In this document: piece after piece, positions 15,501 through 23,999 of the stretch
Position numbering within the stretch: position 1 is the stretch's first letter
Layout of the letters: the number at the start of each line of letters is the position of its first letter
From: Eubacteriaceae bacterium
GTDB taxonomy: Bacteria > Bacillota > Clostridia > Eubacteriales > Anaerofustaceae
Direction of reading: 5' to 3'
NCBI GenBank assembly: GCA_017613995.1
Contig: JAGACT010000197.1
Location: forward strand, 1 to 27,740
DNA length: 27,740 nt
Program-made: the position numbers and the translations under genes
The notes under the pieces: model-generated
What the model saw: the letters and a program-made list of their open reading frames with translations, nothing else
Databases searched by the model: none
What the model was told of the DNA's origin: nothing

Positions 15501-16907
15501 ATGGAAATATCCTTTGTAAACGAAACAGAAAGAAATATCCACATCAGCTCCCTTAACGAGGTGGCTGATCTCTTTAAAGATACGGGGATCGATCTTTCCC
15601 TTAATGTCACGGCCTTCGCAGGGGAGCCTCCCCGGGCCCGGGCGGAGGCGGAGGGATACCCTGCCGCCGACACCGAAGCGGACGCTGTGCAGTACGCGGT
15701 CAAGAAGGCTGTCTGCGAGCTGCTTTCTTCCGCCACCGGAAAGACCCCGGCCTGGGGAAGCCTGACGGGAGTAAAGCCCCTCAAGATAATGGTGCAGCTT
15801 CTGGAAAAAGGCGCCGATCCCACCCTTGTCCGGGAGTATTTCAAACGCAACTTTCTGATAACCGATGAAAAGCTCGCGCTGCTGGAGGCCTGTGTCGGGC
15901 CCCACATGAAGCTGTTGTATCCCGAGGGAGACGACTACGCCCTGTACGTGCACATCCCCCTGTGCCTGTCAAAATGCAGCTACTGTTCCTTCCCCTCCGC
16001 CGTGACCGGCGAGGGCAGCGGGCTGTGCGAGGACTATCTTGACGCGCTCCTGAAGGAACTGCGCGCCGTGACGTCCTTTTTCTCCTGCCGGAAAGCGGAC
16101 TGCGCCTATATCGGGGGAGGGACTCCTTCAATCCTTTCGACGGACCAGGCCCTCAGGCTCATCGGGGAGATGAGGAGCATAGAGGGAAGCCTTTCTGAAC
16201 TGACCTTCGAGGCGGGAAGGGCGGACACCCTTGACAGAACGAAACTGGTCCGGCTTAAGGAAGCCGGGGTCAGCCGCATCAGCCTGAACCCCCAGAGCAC
16301 CAGTGACGCCACCCTGAGCAGGATAGGCAGAAGCGTCACCTGTGAACAGTTCCTGGATACTTTCCGCGACGCCCGCGAAGCGGGGCATGACAACATAAAC
16401 TGCGATATCATCTACGGCCTGGAGGAGGAAAGGGAGGAAGACTGCCTGAAAAGCCTTTCAGACATCATGGACCTGGCCCCGGAGAGCATAACCCTGCACA
16501 CCCTGTGCAAGAAGCGCACCAGCGCCATCGAGGAGGAGAGCCTTCTGAAAAAGGAACTGCCGGTGGCCCGCCTCATGGACGTCTCCCGGGAGATCCTTTC
16601 CGAAAAAGGATGGTATCCCTACTATCTCTACCGCCAGAAGAACGCTGTGGACAACGCCGAAAACACCGGCTACTGTCTGCCCGGGCGCGAGAATATCTAC
16701 AACATCCGCATGATGGGAGAGCGCCAGAGCGTCATCTCCGCGGGAGCGGGAAGCACCACGAAGATCTACTTCCCTGCGGAAGACCGCTTCGAAAACATAT
16801 ATAACATCAGGAATATCAGGCTGTATATCGATACCATCGACACGGTCATAGAGAAAAAACTCAGGACCCTGGAAAAGGTCCTGGAGGGAAAAAAGCACGG
16901 GCAGTAG
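15501..16907 (+). CDS. hemZ: Oxygen-independent coproporphyrinogen III oxidase-like radical SAM enzyme HemZ
   Basis: HemZ-type enzymes use radical SAM chemistry to decarboxylate coproporphyrinogen III in anaerobic haem synthesis. The 468-residue protein has a HemZ-type N-terminal region (1-145) with WGSLTGVKPLKI, then the cluster motif CLSKCSYC (Cys155, Cys159, Cys162), ADCAYIGGGTPSIL, VSRISLNPQST, NCDIIYGLEEE and the C-terminal YYLYRQKNAVDNAENTGY that separates HemZ from HemN/HemW. ATG 15501 is used; a TTG 15 bases earlier is possible. No ribosome binding site is seen, and a promoter ends 7 bases upstream. No other haem gene is nearby, so the true substrate is inferred from the family only. 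Weak terminator-like dyad at the 3' end. Confidence 0.92.
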   Translation: MEISFVNETERNIHISSLNEVADLFKDTGIDLSLNVTAFAGEPPRARAEAEGYPAADTEADAVQYAVKKAVCELLSSATGKTPAWGSLTGVKPLKIMVQLLEKGADPTLVREYFKRNFLITDEKLALLEACVGPHMKLLYPEGDDYALYVHIPLCLSKCSYCSFPSAVTGEGSGLCEDYLDALLKELRAVTSFFSCRKADCAYIGGGTPSILSTDQALRLIGEMRSIEGSLSELTFEAGRADTLDRTKLVRLKEAGVSRISLNPQSTSDATLSRIGRSVTCEQFLDTFRDAREAGHDNINCDIIYGLEEEREEDCLKSLSDIMDLAPESITLHTLCKKRTSAIEEESLLKKELPVARLMDVSREILSEKGWYPYYLYRQKNAVDNAENTGYCLPGRENIYNIRMMGERQSVISAGAGSTTKIYFPAEDRFENIYNIRNIRLYIDTIDTVIEKKLRTLEKVLEGKKHGQ

Positions 16908-16925
16908 GGACGCTGCAGCCCGTGC
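16895..16925 (+). terminator. Possible weak terminator at the hemZ 3' end
   Basis: GCACGGGC (16895-16902) pairs with GCCCGTGC (16918-16925) across a 15-base loop that contains the hemZ stop codon. There is no proper T-run, so termination would be weak at best. Confidence 0.35.
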
Positions 16926-16961
16926 CTTCCATTAATTATCCATTACGATTTCTGATTTTAA

Positions 16962-16990
16962 TTGCACCCACTCACCGGGAAAGGTACAAT
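16962..16990 (+). promoter_or_regulatory. Promoter of the class A PBP gene
   Basis: TTGCAC (16962-16967), a 17-base spacer and TACAAT (16985-16990) lie upstream of the start at 17023. The transcript start would fall near 16997, which argues against the TTG at 16990 being the real start codon. Confidence 0.55.
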
Positions 16991-17022
16991 TGAGCTGCAA
17001 ATCATTCGCAGAGGTCCTGTCC

Positions 17023-19242
17023 ATGAGCACACGGAAGAAAAAGCTGTCAGCGAGGCAGCGGACAGCCAGGAAGAAAAAGATCAGAAGAGCCGTCCTGTGC
17101 GGCCTTGTCCTTCTGGCCGCGGTTTCGGCGGTCCTGTTTTCCGTGTACCTGAAAACCCTTCCCGACATAAGGCATTACGACTACGCCAGCACCACCCATT
17201 CCGTGGTCTATTCCTCCGACGGACAGTGGCTCGGAAGCGTGGAGAGGAAGAACGCCACCTATGTGAGCCGGGAACAGATCCCGGACACCCTGGTGGATGC
17301 GGTGGTGAGCATCGAGGACAAGAGGTTCTTTTCCCATCCGGGAGTCGATCCCATAAGCATCGCCCGGGCGGCATACCATAACATGAAGGCCGGAGAGATC
17401 ATCGAAGGCGGCTCCAGCATCACCCAGCAGCTGACGAAACTGCTGTTCTTCAACGACGAGATGTCCTATTCCAGAAAGATAGCCGAGGCGGTGACCGCCG
17501 TAAGGATGGAACTCAGGTATTCCAAGGACGACATCATAACCATGTACCTCAACGAGGTTTATCTGGGAGGAGGAGCCTACGGGGTGTACGAAGCCTCCAT
17601 GCTTTACTTCGGCTGCAGCCCGCTGGAGCTGACCACGGCCCAGTGCGCCATGCTGGCGGGGATAATAACCGCCCCCAGCGCCTACTGCCCCATGGATGAA
17701 ACGGGCTACGTCTTCGCCACCCAGCGAAAGGAAAAGGTGCTCGCCGCCATGCTGGAGCAGGGCCGCATCTCCGTCTTCGAGTACGCGAAGGCGCTCATGG
17801 AACCCATCAGGATCTACGGGATCATTCCCGGACAGTCTGCGTTCGAATACGGCAGCTGCGTCGCGGGCTACCGCAGCTGCATGAATCTCATATACGGCGA
17901 AGCGGTGGACATACTGAGCCAGTACTATATCTCCACCGGCACCAGCCCCTCCTCTGCAAGGCTCAAAGCCGAACAGGCCCTGTTCTCCCAGTCCATGAGG
18001 ATCAATTCCACAATCAGTTACGGGATGCAGCAGAAGGCGCTTTCGGCCATCTGGTCCCAGATCACCGCCCGCAGCGCTGCGGCTTCCTGCGCCTACGTCA
18101 GCATCGATTCCTCCACCGGGAACGTGCTGGTCTACTACGGAGGCGACAACAGCACCCTTCTGGACCTGGCGGCAAGCCCCCACCAGCCCGGCAGCACCAT
18201 AAAGCCGCTGTACATGCTGTACCTGGTTGACAAGGGCATCTGCACCATCGACGACATAGTCCTGGACGCCCCCACTGAGATCGACGGATACGCCCCCAAC
18301 AATTTCGCAGGAGAATACTACGGCTACGTCACCATGCGGGAGACCCTGGTGGAATCCCTGAACTGCGCATCCCTTAAATTCTTCGCAAAAGGCGACATTG
18401 CCGAAGAGATAGATTTCGTGAAGAGCATGGGCATATCCACCATAGTGGACGAGGACTATTCCCTGGCTTTCAGTCTCGGAGGCTTCACCTACGGCATCAC
18501 CCCCGCCGAGCTCTGCGGCGCCTACTGCGTCATTGCCAACGGAGGCAGCGTCATAGAACCGCGTTTCGTATCCTCCATCGAGCTGGAGGACGGCACCGTC
18601 ATCTGGCCCGAGGAGGTCTTCCCCCGCAGGATAGCGGGCAGCGAAGCGGCGGAGGATATCCGCAGCTGTCTGTACAGCACCGTCACCCGGGGCACCGCGA
18701 CTCCCGCGGAGAGCTCCTATGCCACCTTCGGGAAAACGGGGACCACCGACGATGCCAGGGACGTCTGGTTCGTGGGGGGCACGGGAAGCACCGTCTCCGC
18801 CATATGGGTCGGAACCCCCGACGGCACCCTGCTGGACGGACTGGGCTCCTACTGGTGTTCCTGGGCATACTACTACGCCATGACCGAATCCATATCGGAG
18901 GGTTCCTTCGTGTCCCATGGAGTCAGCGGGGTCTTCTATGACGATCTGACCAGCATCTATATCCTCAAAGACGGAGCCAGCACCGCCGACGGCATCGATA
19001 TTTCCGAGATCGCCCCCGTCACCGTACTGACCTCCAGGCTCGGCTGCTACAACTCCCGCAGAGTGGTGCAGCTGGATGTGGATTCCGCCACGGGACTGCT
19101 CTTCGGGGAAAACTGTCCCGAAAGCAACCGGGAGACCCGCTACTATCTGTATACGGAAGCACCGGAGGTGTACTGTACCGACAGCCACGAGAGGACGGGC
19201 TCCGATCCGCAGTGGAACTGGAACATCTTCCCCTGGATGTGA
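17023..19242 (+). CDS. Class A penicillin-binding protein (transglycosylase/transpeptidase)
   Basis: This bifunctional enzyme polymerises lipid II and cross-links peptidoglycan outside the membrane. The 739-residue protein has a very basic cytoplasmic tail (1-22), one membrane anchor (about 23-43), and a GT51 domain with SIEDKRFFSHPGVD (catalytic Glu98), EGGSSITQQLTK and MYLNEVYLGGGAYGVYEAS. The transpeptidase has the serine motif GSTIK (Ser391, Lys394), SLN (445-447) and KTGT (Lys571). All catalytic residues are present. ATG 17023 after AGAGG is favoured over an upstream TTG at 16990. A C-terminal tail of about 100 residues with several Cys lies after the catalytic domain. It has its own promoter and no visible terminator, so it could run into the SPFH cluster, which nevertheless has its own promoter. 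Confidence 0.93.
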   Translation: MSTRKKKLSARQRTARKKKIRRAVLCGLVLLAAVSAVLFSVYLKTLPDIRHYDYASTTHSVVYSSDGQWLGSVERKNATYVSREQIPDTLVDAVVSIEDKRFFSHPGVDPISIARAAYHNMKAGEIIEGGSSITQQLTKLLFFNDEMSYSRKIAEAVTAVRMELRYSKDDIITMYLNEVYLGGGAYGVYEASMLYFGCSPLELTTAQCAMLAGIITAPSAYCPMDETGYVFATQRKEKVLAAMLEQGRISVFEYAKALMEPIRIYGIIPGQSAFEYGSCVAGYRSCMNLIYGEAVDILSQYYISTGTSPSSARLKAEQALFSQSMRINSTISYGMQQKALSAIWSQITARSAAASCAYVSIDSSTGNVLVYYGGDNSTLLDLAASPHQPGSTIKPLYMLYLVDKGICTIDDIVLDAPTEIDGYAPNNFAGEYYGYVTMRETLVESLNCASLKFFAKGDIAEEIDFVKSMGISTIVDEDYSLAFSLGGFTYGITPAELCGAYCVIANGGSVIEPRFVSSIELEDGTVIWPEEVFPRRIAGSEAAEDIRSCLYSTVTRGTATPAESSYATFGKTGTTDDARDVWFVGGTGSTVSAIWVGTPDGTLLDGLGSYWCSWAYYYAMTESISEGSFVSHGVSGVFYDDLTSIYILKDGASTADGIDISEIAPVTVLTSRLGCYNSRRVVQLDVDSATGLLFGENCPESNRETRYYLYTEAPEVYCTDSHERTGSDPQWNWNIFPWM

Positions 19243-19270
19243 GCCAGCAGGGGAACAGAGAAAAACATTC

Positions 19271-19300
19271 TGGAATTTTCCGGCACAGATATGCTATAAT
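19271..19300 (+). promoter_or_regulatory. Promoter of the SPFH/zinc-ribbon/TPM cluster
   Basis: TGGAAT (19271-19276), an 18-base spacer and ATGCTATAAT with perfect -10 at 19295-19300 plus the TGn extension. The same decamer occurs at 13931-13940. The leader of about 85 bases holds a 7-bp hairpin, TGCGCAA (19332-19338) with TTGCGCA (19352-19358). Confidence 0.65.
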
Positions 19301-19390
19301 TCAGCTGAGGAAGCCTCTTAACGGCTCTTCGTGCGCAATTTTTCCTGATCCTTGCGCAAAATACAAATCAAATGAAAAGGAGTTGCAACT

Positions 19391-20698
19391 ATGGGTCTTA
19401 TTAGAGCAGGGCTTGGCGCCGCATCCGGCGTTCTGTCCGATCAATGGAAAGATTATTTTTACTGTGAGGCTCTCGATCAGAACACTCTCGTGGCAAAGGG
19501 CCACAAAAGAGTCGGAGGCAGGAGCTCCAACGACATAGCCGGAGACAATATCATATCCAACGGCAGCGGCATCGCCGTGGCCGACGGCCAGTGCATGATA
19601 ATCGTCGAGCAGGGAAAGATCGTTGAATTCTGCAGCGAACCCGGAGAGTTCACCTACGATACCTCCAGCGAGCCCAGCATTTTCGCGGGAGACTTCTATG
19701 ACAGCCTGAAGGCTGCCCTCAACGAGGTCGTGGAGCGCTTCACCTTCGGAGGCGAAGCGGCCAGGGACCAGAGGGTCTATTACTTCAACACAAAGGAGAT
19801 CGTGGACAACAAGTTCGGGACCGCGTCTCCCATTCTGTTCAAGGTCATCGACAGGCACATCAACCTGGACCTGGAAACATCGCTGAAGATAAACGGCGTG
19901 TATTCCTACAGGATCGTGGATCCCATCACCTTCTACATGAATGTCTGCGGAAACGTGGAAAGCTACTACATGAAGGAGGATCTCGATCCCCAGCTCAAGG
20001 CCGAATTCATCAGCGCTCTCCAGCCCGCCCTGGCGAAGATAAGCGCCCTTGAGGTGCGCCCCAGCGACATACCGGCCCATGTGGACGATCTGTGCGAGGC
20101 CATGAACGAGGTCCTTTCCGCCAAGTGGAAGGAGCGGGGCATCGCCGTGTCCTCCATCGCCCTCAATCCCGTCAGCATCCCCGAAGAGGACCAGGCCATT
20201 ATCCGCAACCTGCAGCAGGCAGCGGCGCTGACCAATATCAGCCTTGCCGCCGCCAACAGGGCCGCAGCCGAAGCCGACGCCCTCAGGGACGCCGCAAAGA
20301 ACCCCAACGGCGCAGCGAACGCGTTCATCGCCACGAATTTCGTCAACAACGCCGGAGGAGGCAGCTCCGCCGACCTGTTCAGCATTGCGGCTGCACAGAA
20401 TGCCGCAGCCCAGAACGCGGCAGCTTCCCTGGGAACAGCTCAGGACACCTGGGTCTGTCCGAAGTGCGGCAAGACCGTGAGCGGCAACTTCTGTCCCAAC
20501 TGCGGCGAGAAGCGTCCTGCCCCCGAGGGAAGCTGGACCTGCCCGAAATGCGGGGAGGTATCCACAGGCAATTTCTGCCCGAAGTGCGGTGAAAAGCGTC
20601 CCGCCTCCGGAGTGGTATGCTCCCAGTGCGGAACGGTCTTCGAGGACGGAAGCGCCATACCCAACTTCTGCCCTCAGTGCGGAAACAAGCTCGTCTGA
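19391..20698 (+). CDS. SPFH domain protein with three C-terminal zinc ribbons (YdjI-like)
   Basis: The 435-residue cytoplasmic protein starts MGLIRAGLGAASGVLSDQWKDYFYC and has an SPFH/band-7 (virion-core-like) domain to about residue 290, with GSGIAVADGQCMIIVEQGKI, a conserved YYFNTKEI and VLSAKWKERGIAVSSIALNPV. An Ala-rich helical linker (about 290-350) leads to three zinc ribbons: CPKCGKTVSGNFCPNC, CPKCGEVSTGNFCPKC and CSQC...CPQC. This is the architecture of B. subtilis YdjI, which works with the PspA homologue YdjF at the membrane. The start follows AAAAGGAG by 8 bases. It heads a three-gene cluster with zinc-ribbon and TPM proteins. No PspA gene is in the window, so a stress role is inference from homology. 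Confidence 0.88.
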   Translation: MGLIRAGLGAASGVLSDQWKDYFYCEALDQNTLVAKGHKRVGGRSSNDIAGDNIISNGSGIAVADGQCMIIVEQGKIVEFCSEPGEFTYDTSSEPSIFAGDFYDSLKAALNEVVERFTFGGEAARDQRVYYFNTKEIVDNKFGTASPILFKVIDRHINLDLETSLKINGVYSYRIVDPITFYMNVCGNVESYYMKEDLDPQLKAEFISALQPALAKISALEVRPSDIPAHVDDLCEAMNEVLSAKWKERGIAVSSIALNPVSIPEEDQAIIRNLQQAAALTNISLAAANRAAAEADALRDAAKNPNGAANAFIATNFVNNAGGGSSADLFSIAAAQNAAAQNAAASLGTAQDTWVCPKCGKTVSGNFCPNCGEKRPAPEGSWTCPKCGEVSTGNFCPKCGEKRPASGVVCSQCGTVFEDGSAIPNFCPQCGNKLV

Positions 20699-20728
20699 GC
20701 GGACATAATTCAATCAGATATACTTTCC

Positions 20729-20756
20729 GGGGCTTTGTACGTTCGTCCAAGGCCCC
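20729..20756 (+). other. Hairpin between the SPFH and zinc-ribbon genes
   Basis: GGGGCTTTG (20729-20737) pairs with CAAGGCCCC (20748-20756), one G-T wobble, with a 10-base loop, followed by TGTATATA rather than a T-run. It may stabilise or partly attenuate the message within the cluster. The next start has AGGAGG just downstream. Confidence 0.5.
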
Positions 20757-20777
20757 TGTATATATCAGGAGGAGCCC

Positions 20778-21869
20778 ATGTCAACATTACTGGATTACAA
20801 ATGCCCGGCCTGCAACGGCAGGCTGGAGTTCGATTCAGCTTCCCAGAAACTGAAATGTCCCTTCTGCGACTCGGAGTACGCTCTCTCCGACTTCGAAGGA
20901 AGGGACGAGAAAGCCCTCGATCCCGGAGAGGCGGCTCTCAGCATCTCCTGGGACACCGCGGGCATAGACAGCTTCAGCGGAGAGGAAGCCTCCCAGCTCA
21001 CGGTCTTCGTCTGCGATTCCTGCGGAGGAGAGATTGTTACCGACCGCACCACCGGGGCCACCTCGTGCCCCTTCTGCGACAGTCCCGTCGTCGTGCCCAG
21101 GGCATTCGAAGGAGGCCTCAGACCCGACAGCGTCATTCCCTTCAGGCTGGACAAGGCCGCAGCGAAACAGGCCTTCTCGAAGCACCTTCAGGGGAAGAAG
21201 CTTCTTCCCAGGGTGTTTCGGACCCAGAACCACATCGACGAGATCAAAGGAGTCTACATCCCGTTCTGGCTTTTCGACTGCGATGTGAAGGCCGACATAA
21301 CCTACAGGGCCACAAAGGAAGAGGAATGGAAGGAGGACGGCTTCGACTGCGTCGACACCTCCTATTTCGACGTTCAGCGCCAGGGCAGCATATCCTTTGC
21401 AGGCGTTCCCGTCTGCGGCTCCACGAAGGTAAGTCCCGAGATGATGGAATCCCTGGAACCCTACGGCATGGATGAAGCACAGCCCTTCAAAAGCGCGTAT
21501 CTCGCGGGCTACATGGCGGACCGCTACGATATCCCTCTGGACAGTTCCCTTCCCAGGGCCACTGCCCGGGTAAAACGTTCCACCGAAGATGCCTTCGCCT
21601 CGACCCTTAAGGACTACAGGACAAAGGAAGCGACCGAGACCTCCCTCGACGTGACCAACGCCAGGGCGCGCTACGCCCTTTTCCCCGTGTGGCTCCTTAA
21701 CACCACCTGGCGGGGCAACCGCTACACCTTCGCCATGAACGGCCAGACAGGCAAGTTCGTGGGAGACCTTCCCGAGGATAAATCCATTGCCTCCAGATGG
21801 TTCTGGGGCCTCGGCCACGGCCTGGCAGCCGTCATTTACGTGGTTTCCCAGGTCGCATACTATCTGTAG
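20778..21869 (+). CDS. Zinc-ribbon membrane-anchored protein (YdjG-like)
   Basis: The 363-residue protein has two zinc ribbons: CPAC (residues 9-12) with CPFC (27-30), and CDSC with CPFC at about 83-105. The first resembles the TFIIB-type ribbon often annotated in these genes. A middle domain with VYIPFWLFDCDVKADITY and ARYALFPVWLLNTTW is the conserved body of the family. One C-terminal hydrophobic helix (about 340-362) likely anchors it to the membrane with the ribbons in the cytoplasm. It follows the SPFH gene by 79 bases after AGGAGGAG and precedes the TPM gene by 16 bases. In B. subtilis the YdjG homologue helps recruit PspA/YdjF to the membrane; here the partner is not visible. Confidence 0.82.
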   Translation: MSTLLDYKCPACNGRLEFDSASQKLKCPFCDSEYALSDFEGRDEKALDPGEAALSISWDTAGIDSFSGEEASQLTVFVCDSCGGEIVTDRTTGATSCPFCDSPVVVPRAFEGGLRPDSVIPFRLDKAAAKQAFSKHLQGKKLLPRVFRTQNHIDEIKGVYIPFWLFDCDVKADITYRATKEEEWKEDGFDCVDTSYFDVQRQGSISFAGVPVCGSTKVSPEMMESLEPYGMDEAQPFKSAYLAGYMADRYDIPLDSSLPRATARVKRSTEDAFASTLKDYRTKEATETSLDVTNARARYALFPVWLLNTTWRGNRYTFAMNGQTGKFVGDLPEDKSIASRWFWGLGHGLAAVIYVVSQVAYYL

Positions 21870-21885
21870 AGAAGGAGGAGGACCA

Positions 21886-22680
21886 ATGAAAAATAAAACA
21901 CTGATCATTCTGCTTTCGATTTTCCTCGTACTGCTGATGGGTTCCGCGGCCTTCGCTTCCGACGCCAGCACCGTCAGGGTATACGATTACGCGGGGATAC
22001 TTACCGATTCCCAGAGCACCTCCCTTCAGGCGACCCTGTCGTCCCTCAGCGTCAGCTGCGATTTCGACATCGTGGTGGTGACATCCGAGGACACCGAGGG
22101 ATACTCGGGGCAGGAGTACGCGGACGGTTTCTATGAAGCCTTCTCCTACTATTACGGCATGAAGGAAGACGGCATCCTTCTGCTGTGGGTGACATCCACC
22201 TCAGAGGCCTGCATATCCACCTCCGGATACGGCACATACGCCTTCACCGACGCGGGTATCTCCTACCTGCTGGACCAGATGGGATCCTCCCTGCGATCCA
22301 GGGACTATGCCTCCGCCTTCCGCATCTTCGCCGAGAAATCCGCGGAACTGGTGCGCATGGCCCGGGACGGGAACCGGATGACTGCCAAACCCGGCAGCGG
22401 CACGAAGAAGCAACGCAATCCCGTGGCGGGGGCCATTCTCTCCCTTCTCGGAGGCATGCTTCCTGCGGGGATACTCACCGGCAGCTGGAAAAGCCGCCTG
22501 AAGAGCGTTTCCGAAAAGACCGGAGCCAGGGGCTACGCGGTGGAGGGAAGCCTCGTGGTGGAAAACGCAAAGGACGAATTCCTCTACAACGAAGTCACCA
22601 GGACAAAAAAAGAGAACGGCACCACCGTTCACAAAAGCGATTCGGGACAGGTCCACGGAGGAGCGTCCCGCAAGTTCTGA
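21886..22680 (+). CDS. Secreted TPM-domain membrane protein (YgcG/YdjH-like)
   Basis: The 264-residue protein has a Sec signal peptide ending AAFA|S (about residues 1-24), then a TPM domain (about 28-160) with VRVYDYAGILTDSQ, FDIVVVTSED, YADGFYEAFSYYYGMKEDGILLLW and the STSGYGTYAFTD loop. After a basic stretch, one membrane helix (about 183-200, NPVAGAILSLLGGMLPAGIL) is followed by a cytoplasmic tail ending QVHGGASRKF. TPM domains bind metal and are proposed to work in membrane or photosystem protein repair. ATG 21886 is set by GAAGGAGGAGG 5 bases upstream. Its place after the SPFH and zinc-ribbon genes matches the YdjH position of ydj clusters. Confidence 0.85.
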   Translation: MKNKTLIILLSIFLVLLMGSAAFASDASTVRVYDYAGILTDSQSTSLQATLSSLSVSCDFDIVVVTSEDTEGYSGQEYADGFYEAFSYYYGMKEDGILLLWVTSTSEACISTSGYGTYAFTDAGISYLLDQMGSSLRSRDYASAFRIFAEKSAELVRMARDGNRMTAKPGSGTKKQRNPVAGAILSLLGGMLPAGILTGSWKSRLKSVSEKTGARGYAVEGSLVVENAKDEFLYNEVTRTKKENGTTVHKSDSGQVHGGASRKF

Positions 22681-22688
22681 AAAATCAT

Positions 22689-22723
22689 ACCCGCGCATGG
22701 GTTCCATGCGCGGGTTATTTTTT
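22689..22723. terminator. Bidirectional terminator between TPM and ectB-like genes
   Basis: A perfect 12-bp stem, ACCCGCGCATGG (22689-22700) with CCATGCGCGGGT (22704-22715), has a 3-base loop. TATTTTTT follows on the plus strand, and ATGATTTTT on the minus strand. It lies between convergent genes. Confidence 0.88.
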
Positions 22724-22732
22724 CTGTCTGAT

Positions 22733-23983
22733 TCAGCTGATGGACTTCACGGCATCCGCTACGATCTGTAGTCCCTTGAGGAGCAGCTCGTCCGGTATGG
22801 TAAGGGCCGGCATGAGCTTCAGTGCGCCGCCGTCACGGGAACACTTTTCGGCGATCAGGCCGTGCTCGAAGCAGTACTTTCCGAGCTTTTTGGCGGTGTC
22901 TCCGCTGCCCGTCTCCAGGGCCCAGATGAGGCCGATGCCCCTGATCTCCTTTATAACGGGAGAAGCCGCCACGTTCTTCTCCAGGAATTCCCTGACTATC
23001 GTTTCCTTCCTTTTCACTTCCTGTTCGATACCGTTCTCCAGCATGAACTCGAGTCCCGCCTTTGCGGCCACGAAGGCCAGCTGCAGTCCTCTGAAGGTCC
23101 CGTTGTGCTCTCCGGGAAGCCAGATATCGTACTCGGGGCGGAACAGCAGCAGGGCCATGGGAAGGCCGATGGCTCCTATGGATTTGCTCAGGCACACCAT
23201 GTCGGGAACGATGCCCGCCCTCTCGAAGGAGAAGAATCTGCCGGTACGGGCGCATCCCACCTGGATGTCGTCCACCACCAGGAGGATGTCATGGCGGTCA
23301 CAGAAAGCTCTCACGTCCCGGAGCCACTGCTCCGAGAACACGTGGATGCCGCCCTCGGCCTGTACGGTCTCGAGGAAGAGCGCCGCGGGCACGTCACAGC
23401 CGGAATGGTCGTCGGAAAGGAGCGTCTCCATGTATTTTATCGTATCGAGTTCCGGGAACATGTATGGAGCGGGGATGTGGACCACGTTGTTAAGGGGAAC
23501 TCCGGCTCCCGCACGGTCCGTGCTCTGGCTGGTCAGGGACAGCGCTCCCAGGGTCATGCCGTGGAAGCAGCCCATCATGGCCCAGACCGTGGGACGGTGC
23601 CTGACCTTTCTCGACAGCTTCAGAGCCGCCTCGATGCTGTTGGTCCCCGTGGGTCCGCAGAACATGACCTTGTAGTCCAGTCCCCTGGGTTTGAGGACCT
23701 TCGTTTCCAGGGTCTCCAGGAACTCGGCCTTCGGAACGGTCTGCATGTCAAGGGCATGGAGGATGCCGTCCTCCTTAAGATAATCAATGACCCTGTCCTT
23801 TATGAAATCGTTGTTGTGTCCGTAATTGAGGGCTCCCGCTCCGTCAAAGAAATCTATGAATTCCCTTCCCTCGCTGTCGTACATCAGGCTGCCCTTCGAC
23901 CTGGTGAAGGTCGTGGGGAATGAGCGCGGATAGGAGCGCACCACTGATTCGTATTCCTCGAAAATAGGATCGTAACCTGTCAT
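22733..23983 (-). CDS. ectB: Diaminobutyrate-2-oxoglutarate aminotransferase-like class III PLP enzyme (EctB type)
   Basis: EctB converts aspartate semialdehyde and glutamate to L-2,4-diaminobutyrate. The 416-residue protein fits closely: FEEYESVVRSYPRSFPTTFTR at the start, GAGALNYGHN, FCGPTGTNSIEAALKL, MMGCFHGMTLGAL, VVDDIQVGCARTGRFFSFE, the PLP lysine in LSKSIGAIGLPMAL, and GEHNGTFRG. Length is normal. In ectoine producers it is followed by ectA and ectC, but neither is here. It lies 16 bases downstream of the M18 aminopeptidase gene on the same strand, and likely shares its promoter. A diaminobutyrate for another product (siderophore, lipopeptide, peptidoglycan) is possible. The name reflects sequence type, not a proven ectoine pathway. 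Confidence 0.85.
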   Translation of the reverse strand: MTGYDPIFEEYESVVRSYPRSFPTTFTRSKGSLMYDSEGREFIDFFDGAGALNYGHNNDFIKDRVIDYLKEDGILHALDMQTVPKAEFLETLETKVLKPRGLDYKVMFCGPTGTNSIEAALKLSRKVRHRPTVWAMMGCFHGMTLGALSLTSQSTDRAGAGVPLNNVVHIPAPYMFPELDTIKYMETLLSDDHSGCDVPAALFLETVQAEGGIHVFSEQWLRDVRAFCDRHDILLVVDDIQVGCARTGRFFSFERAGIVPDMVCLSKSIGAIGLPMALLLFRPEYDIWLPGEHNGTFRGLQLAFVAAKAGLEFMLENGIEQEVKRKETIVREFLEKNVAASPVIKEIRGIGLIWALETGSGDTAKKLGKYCFEHGLIAEKCSRDGGALKLMPALTIPDELLLKGLQIVADAVKSIS

Positions 23984-23999
23984 TTCATACCTCCGTTTT

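Noticed and set aside
17047..19188. A 713-codon open frame on the minus strand opposite the PBP gene
   Set aside because: It is a long antisense shadow in GC-rich DNA: low-complexity Gly/Val/Ala/His-rich translation without recognisable domains, while the plus strand encodes a class A PBP with all catalytic motifs.
19301..20713. A 470-codon minus-strand open frame opposite the SPFH gene
   Set aside because: It is antisense to a gene with clear SPFH and zinc-ribbon features, and the translation resembles no family.
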